A DNA stretch of 64,000 nt, from positions 36,419,593 through 36,483,592 of the forward strand of contig NC_079496.1 in the NCBI RefSeq assembly GCF_030052815.1. Reading direction: 5' to 3'. The stretch comes from Hevea brasiliensis (Eukaryota > Streptophyta > Magnoliopsida > Malpighiales > Euphorbiaceae). Of the stretch, positions 56,508-64,000 are shown piece after piece. A program made the translations under genes and the position numbers. Below the pieces are notes generated by a model. The model saw only the letters and a program-made list of their open reading frames with translations. It was not told where the DNA came from and searched no databases. Each line of letters begins with the position of its first letter. Position 1 is the first letter of the stretch.

Positions 56508-57335
56508 ATGAGCACAGAACAACCACCACCATCCAATATCCTTGCAAGCATACTTGATCGCAATAGGTTGACAGGACCTAATCTCTCTGATTGGCTAAGA
56601 AATTTGAAACTTGTCCTAAACCTTGAACATATAGGATATGTTCTAGATTCAAATGTTCCTGGTCCCTACCTCCAGAGGCCACTCAAGAGGAACATGAAAC
56701 TTTGGACAAGTGGAAGGAGCATGATATGAGAGCTAACTATTACATGCTTGCTTCTATGAGTAATGAGTTGTAGAAGCAGCATGAGAACACGCAGAGTGCG
56801 AGTGAGATCCTCCTTCACCTACAAGAGTTGTATGGTGAGCACAGCAGGAATGCTAGGTATGAGATATCTAGGCAGCTGTTTTGCATGAGGATGTCTGAGG
56901 GACAAAATATTGGGGATCATGTCCATAAGATGATTCGGCTGATTGAGCAGCTAGAACATCTAAACTTCAACATGGATTTCCAACTACAGACGGATTTGAT
57001 CCTTCAGTCCCTTCCTGAGTCTTTTGGGAATTTTGTGACAAATTTCCATATGACTAAACAGAAATGCACCTTAGCTGGTTTACTCAACATGTTGGTTATT
57101 GCCTAAAGGAATATGCAGGGTAATAAAAGGAAAAGAGGTAGCTTTGATTGCATCTTATTCTGCTGGAAAGTCCAATAAGAAGAAGGGCAATAAGAAAAAG
57201 AAACCTCAGATTCCTGGTCCTTCTAAGAAAATAGCTAAACAGAAAGGGAAGACTAAAGCTAATGGAGGCAAAGGAAAGTGTTTCCACTGCCAGAAAGATG
57301 GGCACTGGACAAGGGAACTGCCCAGAGTATAGCAA
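56508..57335 (+). pseudogene. Copia gag, frameshifted
   Basis: Starts MSTEQPPPSNILASILDRN at 56508. LTGPNLSDWLRNLKLVLN is the usual opening of this gag type. A frameshift near 56690 and a stop near 56770 (CAG to TAG) follow. LQELYGEHSRNARYEISRQL, MIRLIEQLEHLNFNM and QTDLILQSLPESFGNF mark the capsid, and LAGLLNMLVIA its end. After another frameshift a Lys-rich stretch precedes the zinc knuckle CFHCQKDGHW; the last Cys of the CCHC motif is out of frame by one base. Role in the family: particle shell and RNA binding. Not functional here. Confidence 0.87.
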
Positions 57336-58425
57336 TCTAAAAGAATGCAGTGCCATGGTGAAAACCAACTCAAGTTCAAAACACATTTGGCACTTAAGGT
57401 TATGTCATGTTGTAGAAGATAGGATTGCAAAATTGGAGAAAATGGGGATTCTATCCTAATTGGGCTCTGAGCCTACTCAAACTTATGAATCTTGCCTTCA
57501 GGGCAAAATGACTAGATCACCCTTTGTTGGACAAGGGCTAAGGGCTAAAAATATTTTGGAGCTAATATATAGTGGTGTATGTGGTCCATTTACGAAAATG
57601 GCTAGAGGCGGTTTTCATTACTTTATTACCTTTACTGATGAAAAATCAAGGTTTGGGTATTTGTATTTGATGAAATACAAACATGAATCATTTGAAAAGT
57701 TCAAAGAATTTAAATCTGAAGTAGAAAATCAAACAAGAAAGAGTATTAAAGCTCTTCGATCAGATCGTGGGGGTGAATATTTGAGTACTGAATTTGATGA
57801 ATACTTGAGAGAACATGGAATTGTTTCCCAGCTGACTCCTCCAGGAATGCCACAGCTGAATAGTGTATCTGAAAGGAGAAATCGTACCCTATTAGATATG
57901 GTATGTAGTATGATGAGCTATACTGATATGCCAATCTCCTTTTCGAGATTTGCATTAGAATCAGCTTTGTATATTCTGAATAGGATTCCATCAAAATCAG
58001 TTTCTTCCACACCTTATGAGATATGGCATGGAAGAAAACCAAGTGTTAAGCATGTTAAGATTTGGGGTTGTCCAGCTTATATCAAAAAGCTGAGCACTAA
58101 TAAATTGGAAACCAGATCAGAAAAGGGTCGATTTGTTAGATATCCAAAAGATAGTTTTGGATATTATTTTTATTTGCCTACATCACAAAAGGTTATGGTG
58201 AGTAAAGATGCCACATTTCTTGAACAACAGTTTGTTCAAGAAGGAGGCAAAGGAAGGCAAATGGAGTTGGAATTGGAGATTTCTGACCAACCAACAGATC
58301 AGATGGATATAGATCCATCTAGTCAACCTACACCCATTGATGAAACATTTACAACTGTTCCTCGTAGAACAACTAGGGTATCTCACCCACCAGTGAGATA
58401 TGGTTTCCTTCATGAAGAAGAATAA
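57336..58425 (+). pseudogene. Copia pre-integrase and integrase
   Basis: Straight after the zinc knuckle the reading enters HIWHLRLCHVVEDRIAKLEK, the pre-integrase His/Cys region. The aspartic protease that normally lies between is absent. A TAA at 57457 interrupts; then YESCLQGKMTRSPF, HYFITFTDEKSRFGYLYLM (Asp), ALRSDRGGEYLSTEF (Asp), QLNSVSERRNRTLLDM (Glu) and GRKPSVKHVKIWGCPAYIKK. GRFVRYPKDSFGYYFY shows a Gly-to-Arg change in the usual FVGYP. The linker ends in PPVRYGFLHEEE and a TAA at 58423. The catalytic triad is visible. Confidence 0.88.
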
Positions 58426-59298
58426 GAGTTGTCTACTCATGAAGAAGTAGATCACGGAGATGATTCACTTACTTATGAAGAAGCTATATCAGATATAGAC
58501 TCTTTAAAATGGATTGATGCTATGAAATCTGAAATTGATTCCATGTATAAGAATCAAGTTTGGGATCTTGTTGAACCACCTGAAGGTATTGTACCTATAG
58601 GGAACAAATGGGTTTTCAAGAAGAAAATTGGTTCTGATGGAAAGGTAGAGACCTATAAGGCGAGGCTAGTAGTGAAAGGGTTTTACCAAAGGCAAGGAAT
58701 CGACTATGAGTAGACTTTCTCGCCTGTTGCCATGCTTAAATCAATTAGGATTCTATTAGCAATAGCTGAATACTATGATTATGAGATTTGGCAGATGGAT
58801 GTCAAAACAGCTTTTCTCAATGGATACATTGAAGAAAACATTTTCATGTAATAACCTAGGGGTTTTGAATCCCAAGATGGTTCCAAGGTATGCAAGCTAA
58901 AGCGATCCATTTATGGATTGAAGCAAGCTTTGAGGAGTTGGAACATCCGTTTTGATGAAGCCATTAAATTCTTTGGTTTTATAAAAAATAAGGATGAGCC
59001 ATGTGTATATAAGAAGGTTAGTGACAGTGCTATCACTTTCCTTGTCTTATATGTGGATGATATATTGTTGATGGGTAATGAGACAAGTATGATGACAACT
59101 GTAAAGGTATGGTTGTCAAATACATTCTCCATGAAAGACTTAGGGGAGATAACCTATATTCTTGGGATTCGCATCTATAGAGATAGAGCAAAAAGAATAA
59201 TTGGTTTATCCCAAAGTCTATACTTGGAGAAGGTGTTAAAAAGGTTTAACATGCTTGATTCCAAGAGAGGATTGTTACCAGTGAGACATAGTATCCAC
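58426..59298 (+). pseudogene. Copia reverse transcriptase
   Basis: Same frame as integrase: SLKWIDAMKSEIDSMYKNQV, WDLVEPPEGIVPIGNKWVFK, YKARLVVKGFYQRQGIDYE, then a TAG at 58711 (Gln expected), TFSPVAMLKSIRILLAIA, WQMDVKTAFLNGYIEENIF with the first catalytic Asp, a double TAA at about 58849-58854, KLKRSIYGLKQALRSW, and FLVLYVDDILLMGNE with the Asp-Asp pair. YILGIRIYRDRAKRIIGLSQ ends the domain. A frameshift near 59298 separates it from RNase H. Confidence 0.9.
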
Positions 59299-60017
59299 TA
59301 AAGACACCTGAAGAAAGAGATAAAATGGCTAGGATTCCATATGCTTCGGCTATTGGAAGTTTAATGTATGCAATGTTGTGTACTAGGCTAGATATCGCAT
59401 ATGCTGTTAGTTTCACTAGCAAGCATCAATCCAATCCAGGTTTGGAACACTGGATAGCTGTCAAGAATATCCTTAAGTACTTGAGAAGAACTAAGGATTT
59501 ATTCTTGATCTATGGAGGTGGAGACTTGCAATTGGATGGTTATACTGATTCTAATTTCCAATCAGATATCGATGATAGAAAGTCTACCTCTGCGTATGTG
59601 TTCATTTGTAATGAAGGTGCAGTCAGTTGGAAGAGTTCCAAACAGAGAACGACTACAAATTCCACTACTGAGGTTGAGTATATTGCTGCATCAGATGCTG
59701 CAAAGGAAGCTGTTTGGATAAAGAAGTTCGTGACAGAACTTATAGTAGTTCATTCCATTGAGTCAGCAGTTCCACTACACTGTGAAAACAATGGAGCAGT
59801 CATACAGGCTAAGGAACCCAGGTCTCACCAGAAATCCAAACACATAGAAAGGCGCTACCATATTATCAGAGAAATAGTTGAACGAGGCGATGTAGCCATG
59901 CGAAAAATAGCATCAGTTCAAAATCTAGCTGATCCATTCACTAAGTCTATATCACAGACTCAGCTAGACCGACATCTTGAGAAGATGGGTCTAAGATATT
60001 GTAATGAATGGCTCTAG
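59299..60017 (+). pseudogene. Copia RNase H, nearly intact
   Basis: One clean frame of about 230 codons, shifted relative to reverse transcriptase: IPYASAIGSLMYAMLCTRLD, YAVSFTSKHQSNPGLEHW, LQLDGYTDSNFQSDIDDRKS with catalytic Asp, AVSWKSSKQRTTTNSTTEVE with Glu, YIAASDAAKEAVWIKKFV, LHCENNGAVIQAKEPRSHQK and LADPFTKSISQTQLDRH, ending at 60015-60017. The cDNA-processing role is that of the family. The C-terminal third matches the minus-strand remnant at 4004-4235. Confidence 0.9.
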
Positions 60018-60020
60018 TGC

Positions 60021-60031
60021 TAGTGGGAGAT
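60021..60031 (+). other. Copia polypurine tract
   Basis: TAGTGGGAGAT directly before the 3' LTR. Confidence 0.82.
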
Positions 60032-62140
60032 TGTTAGTAGTATGCCCTAGAGCATATCATTTAGTATGTATCTTGTACATGTTTTTATTAATAAAAGGCA
60101 TTTTCACTTTTTCGTTTACATAATATATTTATGTGTAATAGAAAAGGTCCATTGATATTTTGTTAGAAATTCTATTCTTAAGTTATTAAGAATATGAGTG
60201 ACAGTATTTCTAGTATAAAGTATCATAACTAGGTTCACAATCGAGGATACTTCATAATAAGGATATGACTTATCTAGAAAGATTGTATTCATGTTTGTTC
60301 CCAAGTTATTTATATGAGGTATAAATAAGATGGAATGGTGAGTCTCATGCCATATGACAAACATGATAGACACTTATAAATGATAAGTAGGCTGAACCAG
60401 TGACACTTGTGACAAGCACATAGAGTTTACTCTTATTAATGCATTGTCATAAATCATATCAGTGCATATAATCTTTAGACCTGAGATAGCACAGTTATCT
60501 TGTATACAGGTGGTTTGAGTTTGATACTACTTTTATACTTGTACTGTGTATGGGTATATGAGCATGTGTTGGCTCCTAATAGTTATATGTGGAGGTAGGT
60601 GTTGATCAAGATGGAATCTGTTCCTCTAAGTAAATAGAGATAAAATCCTATGTTCATTTAATTATTCTTGATGTTTCAAGTTTCTAGCCAAGACAGATAG
60701 ATTTATTCAGAAAAGAGTTTCTGATGAGAAAATCTTCTAATCAAGAACTAGAATTAAAAGAGAACATAATATTCATAGCAAATGGAGTTTGACATAAACC
60801 ATGACTCTAGCTTGAGTTGGGATTTTGTAACAGAGAGATTCTAGTGCATGGTAACATATGATTATAGGTTCATTTAAGGTAAACCTTATTACTAATTGGG
60901 TGGCCATAGCATGCTATGCTAGGTGTTAACTATGGTTTATGAGGTGCATAAAATGATTTAGAGAAATCATTTATGGTAAGAAAGAGTTCTGATGATATTA
61001 AGAGTTGATATCATGTCTTATTGCGAGTTAGTGATGAGCCTAGTAAGTCACACACATACACAAGTTATCACGTAATTAAATATGATTTAATTAATTAATT
61101 AAATAGTTTAATTAATTAATTAAATAGGTTTGGTTTGCAATTAGATTGCAAAGTCCCTAGTATGATTTGAAACCAAATCTAGATTATTGAATGTACAGTA
61201 TAAGTTAAATTTATATTTAAAGTGTTTAAATATGAATTTAATTAATGAGAAATTAATTAATAAAGATTAATTAATTAATTTATATTTAATATAAATTGAT
61301 TAGAAGAAGAAAAATAATTGTTTTGGGTTGAGAACTCAAAATTAAGACATATGGGCATTTTGGTCATTTCACAGGGTGACATGTGGCACCATGAGATGGT
61401 GACATGTGGCATTACACATAAGCTTGCCAAATGTCTTTTAATCATGTAAGATGATTAAAATTAAGATTAAATATAGGTTTTACACTTGGCACAATGTGAT
61501 TGGGTCAATTAAACATAGAACCAATCAAATGTGACATGTGGCAAGGGTTTAATGTGTTAACCTAGCTATATAAGTGTTGTTATGAAGAGAAAAAAAATAC
61601 TACCAGCAGCTCCTCATCCTTGGTGCCGCCACCCAAGAGTCTCCCTTCTCTTTCTCTTCATCTTTCATCTATTCCAAGAGATTAACAAACAATCTCTTGA
61701 ATTGAAAATACTAGAAATTATTTCTAGTGTCCTGTTTACATCTTTAATCTCTTAAAAGGCAGAACTTGATTTTCTAAATAATAGAAAAAGCTTTAGAAGC
61801 TGTTCAAGGGCTGCCATAGGTGTTCTTGGTGTGGACAAGCTAGAGGGATAACATCTGGTATCCTGAAGACGCATCTCAAAGGCGCAAATACACTGCAGTG
61901 CATCAAGAGGTTAGTGTGTTTGTTCTTGATTTAATCTAGGGTTCTAAAATTAGTTTGATTAATTTTAAAATCTTAAATGGCAAATATAGATCCAAAAACA
62001 TATTAAAAGTGTTTTAATATGTTATTTGTCATTGAAATCAAATAGCTAAAAAATAAATCTTGCATGATGCATGTGACCCTAGGTGAAAATTTTTGAATTC
62101 AATGGTATAAACTTGTGTTTTTCACGCTTCCGCTCCTTCA
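60032..62140 (+). repeat. 3' LTR of the copia element
   Basis: Collinear with 52650-54761, with scattered substitutions and small indels. TATA box at 61567-61574. Ends TTCACGCTTCCGCTCCTTCA, followed by TTTGG. Confidence 0.9.
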
Positions 62141-63214
62141 TTTGGCACCTCAAAAATAGTAGCCAAGATCTTGCAAGCAGGATTTTACTGGCCATATTTG
62201 TTTAAAGATGTGAGATCCTTTGTCCTAACTTGTGATTAATGACAAAGAATAGGTAACACTTGAAGTAGGAATGAAATGCCACTGCATGGTATACTTGAGG
62301 TAGAATTATTTGATGTATAGGGGATAGACTTCATGGGCCCATTCCCCTCTTCCCATGGAAATAAGTATATTCTTGTTGGTGTTAATTATGTGTAAAAATG
62401 GTTAGAAGCAATAGCCACACCAACCAATGATGCTAGAGTGGTCACAAGGTTCCTTAAGAAGAATATCTTCACAAGATTTGGCACACCACGAGCAATAATC
62501 AGTGATGGAGGAAGTCACTTCTGTAACCAATAATTCGAAACACTAATGAAAAGGTATGGAGTGACTTACAAGGTGGCCACACCTTATCATCCTCAAACCA
62601 GCGGCCAAGTAGAAATCTCAAACAGGGAATTGAAGCGGATTTCAAAGAAAACTGTAAATAGATCTAGGAAGGACTGGTGCATGAAGTTAGATGATGCACT
62701 GTGAGCATACCGCACTGCATATAAAACCCCAACTGGCATAAAACCCTTCCGACTGGTTTATGGAAAATCATGCCATCTCCCTGTTGAGCTTGATCATAAA
62801 GATTATTAGGCAATTCAGATCCTAAACTTTGACCTCAAAGCTGCTGATGAAAAAAGGCTCCTACAACTGAATGAGTTGGAAGAAATCCGACCAGATGCAT
62901 ACGAAAATGCCAAAATCTTCAAGGATAAAACCAAAAGATGGCATGACAGGTGCATAGCAAGGAAAGAAATAAAAGAAGGAGATCTTGTCCTGTTATTCAA
63001 CTCTAGATTGAAACTCTTTCCAGGGAAGCTAAAATTAAGATGGTTTAGACCTTTTAAGGTCACTCAAGTCTTTCCACATGGAGCAGTAGAAGTGTGGAGC
63101 GAAACCTCAGGAGCATTTAAGGTCAATGGGTAGAGGCTGAAACCTTACTTTCAAGGAGAACCCATAGAAATGGGAGTCAATTACACTCTTGACCAACCTA
63201 TTGACAGACCATAA
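62141..63214 (+). pseudogene. Athila B integrase, core and C-terminal part
   Basis: Continues after the copia insertion: VAKILQAGFYWPYLF, a worn Cys pair, GIDFMGPFPSSHGNKYILVG (Asp), FTRFGTPRAIISDGGSHF (Asp), [19 protein letters not shown] (Glu) and PTGIKPFRLVYGKSCHLPVE. The C-terminal domain is [20 protein letters not shown] followed by [20 protein letters not shown]. Stops at about 62239, 62320, 62391, 62531, 62701, 62806 and 63131 mostly equal TGG or CAG/CAA with a C:G-to-T:A change. It ends at 63212-63214. GCTTTTTGGGAGGCAACTCA just after the stop is the usual Athila sequence there. Confidence 0.88.
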
Positions 63215-63542
63215 ACAAGCAAAGTCCAGCTAAAGATTATAAACAAGCGCTTTTTGGGAGGCAACTCAAAATTATTCTGAACTTTTCTTCTTTTCCTTTT
63301 TTATATTGATTTTTGTTTCATACTCATTAGTATTTCATTTTGTAGGACCTTCTGGAAAAGTAAAAGGGGAGTAGAGAATAAGAGAGGAGAGGAATCATCA
63401 AGTCAGAACCACAAAAGAGAAGATTGAACAAAACTGGGAAAGTAGCTCTATTGCTAATCTTTGCATCCATTTCATGTGTTGTGATAATAATAATTTTCAT
63501 TTGGGAAAAATTTGGAAAATCAAAAAAGTACACAGGTCGTGT
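63215..63542 (+). other. Athila B post-integrase region
   Basis: 330 bp without a clear gene. TTTCATTTTGTAG at 63333-63345 is a possible splice acceptor, as used for downstream (env-like) ORFs in Athila, but no env reading follows. The last bases, AAAAGTACACAGGTCGTGTA, recall the LTR motif array. Confidence 0.5.
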
Positions 63543-63546
63543 ACCT

Positions 63547-64000
63547 TATCATCCTCAAACTAGTGGCCAAGTAGAAATCTCAAACAGGGAACTGAAGCGA
63601 ATTTTAGAGAAAACTGTAAACAGATCCAGGAAGGACTGGTGCATGAAGTTAGATGATGCACTGTGGGCATACCGCACTGCATATAAAACCCCAATTGGCA
63701 CAACACCCTTCCGACTGGTTTTTGGAAAATCATGCCATCTTTCTGTTGAACTTGAGCATAAAGCTTACTGGGCAATTCAGATCCTAAACTTTGACCTCAA
63801 AGCTGTTGGTCAAAAAATGCTCCTACAACTGAATGAGTTGGAAGAAATCCAACAAGATGCATACGAAAATGCCAAAATCTTCAAGGATAAAACCAAAAGA
63901 TGGCATGACAGGCACATAGCAAGGAAAGAAATAAAAGAAGGAGATCTTGTCTTGTTATTCAACTCTAGATTGAAACTCTTTCCAGGGAAGCTGAAATCAA
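63547..64000 (+). pseudogene. Second copy of Athila integrase segment (core end and C-terminal domain), open to window end
   Basis: From about 63543 the sequence repeats 62581 onwards at an offset of about 962 bases: [58 protein letters not shown] and [19 protein letters not shown]. It reads without a stop for 150 codons to the window edge. It keeps Trp codons where the first copy has stops ([10 protein letters not shown] versus a TGA; AYWAIQ versus a TAG). It therefore is not a recent copy of the damaged first segment. It begins abruptly in the core domain, so it is a fragment; its continuation lies outside. Confidence 0.85.

Larger units (their letters stand above)
52650..62140 (+). mobile_element. 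Ty1/copia element with both LTRs
   Basis: 9,491 bp with a perfect TSD, TTTGG (52645-52649 and 62141-62145). LTRs are 2,112 and 2,109 bp. The interior has gag, integrase, reverse transcriptase and RNase H in copia order; the protease region is missing between the zinc knuckle and the pre-integrase domain. Several stops and frameshifts make it non-autonomous. The solo LTR at 15936 and the minus-strand remnant at 2805-4235 belong to the same or a near family. It is inserted in the Athila B integrase. Confidence 0.93.
18688..64000 (+). mobile_element. Athila-type Ty3/gypsy element 'B', opened by three insertions; 3' end outside window
   Basis: Native pieces are 18688-20015, 23476-26586, 51046-52649 and 62141 onwards. 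The 5' LTR is followed by the GGCGCCGTTACCGGGGA primer site, gag, protease, reverse transcriptase, RNase H and integrase in the usual Ty3/gypsy order. Wording such as NNELIPTR-VVTGWRMCIDYR and FMDDFSVYG is typical of the Athila lineage. The coding reading resumes correctly across the Ogre-like and copia insertions, which confirms the nesting. All genes carry stops or frameshifts. The expected TSD half is GTACC at 18683-18687. Confidence 0.88.

Noticed and set aside
63215..63542. Possible env-like gene after the Athila integrase
   Set aside because: Only a splice-acceptor-like stretch is visible; no open frame, signal peptide or membrane segment follows before the duplicated integrase piece.
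1..64000. Host genes, tRNA/rRNA genes, CRISPR arrays, bacterial operons
   Set aside because: No tRNA-like or rRNA-like segment was seen beyond tRNA-complementary primer sites, no spaced direct repeats of CRISPR type, and every recognisable protein is a retrotransposon protein.

Overview
The window looks like nuclear heterochromatin of a flowering plant, most likely a eudicot. It is AT-rich and consists of LTR retrotransposons nested inside one another. I found no host gene, no RNA gene and no bacterial-type feature. Lineages were assigned by reading translated motifs and by matching LTR ends, primer-binding sites (PBS), polypurine tracts (PPT) and 5-bp target-site duplications (TSD) by eye. 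No database search was run, and the species cannot be named from this.

Left part (1-18687). A forward Tekay/Del-like LTR end (1-513) lies in a reverse Tekay-like LTR (514-2804). That LTR lies in the LTR of a minus-strand Ty1/copia element (2805-4235). The copia element is in turn cut by an Athila-type LTR ('Athila A', pieces 4236-5315, 15809-15935 and 18040-18171). Athila A is interrupted by a structurally complete 10.5-kb Tekay-like element (5316-15808, TSD CAGAT) with 4-kb LTRs, a decayed gag-protease and no pol. It is also interrupted by a solo copia LTR (15936-18039, TSD TCTCA/TCTTA). A reverse Tekay LTR piece (18172-18687) follows.

Right part (18688-64000). This is one Athila-type Ty3/gypsy element ('Athila B') opened by three insertions. 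A solo Tekay-like LTR (20016-23475, TSD GAAAT) sits in its 5' LTR. A 24.5-kb Ogre/Tat-type element (26587-51045, TSD GAGCA/GAACA) sits between protease and reverse transcriptase. A copia element (52650-62140, TSD TTTGG) sits in the integrase. The Athila reading continues across both coding-region insertions. The window ends in a second, better preserved copy of part of the Athila integrase (63547-64000).

The Ogre/Tat-type element is the most interesting object. Its LTRs are 6.2 kb. Its order is ORF1 (resembling a plant DUF7745-type domain, then a coiled coil), gag, protease with a G-patch, a probable 178-bp intron, reverse transcriptase, RNase H, a second RNase H, and integrase. Each LTR also carries, on the minus strand, two gene-like units with their own TATA boxes: an unrecognised 139-codon ORF, and a decayed gene resembling the plant 'putative gypsy-type transposon' family (PF04195). 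The sense TATA box lies about 650 bp away and points the opposite way, so the U3 looks like a divergent promoter region. The coding part of this element has about 15 premature stops but no visible frameshift from gag to integrase. Every one of those stops is compatible with a single C-to-T change, as expected from long cytosine methylation.
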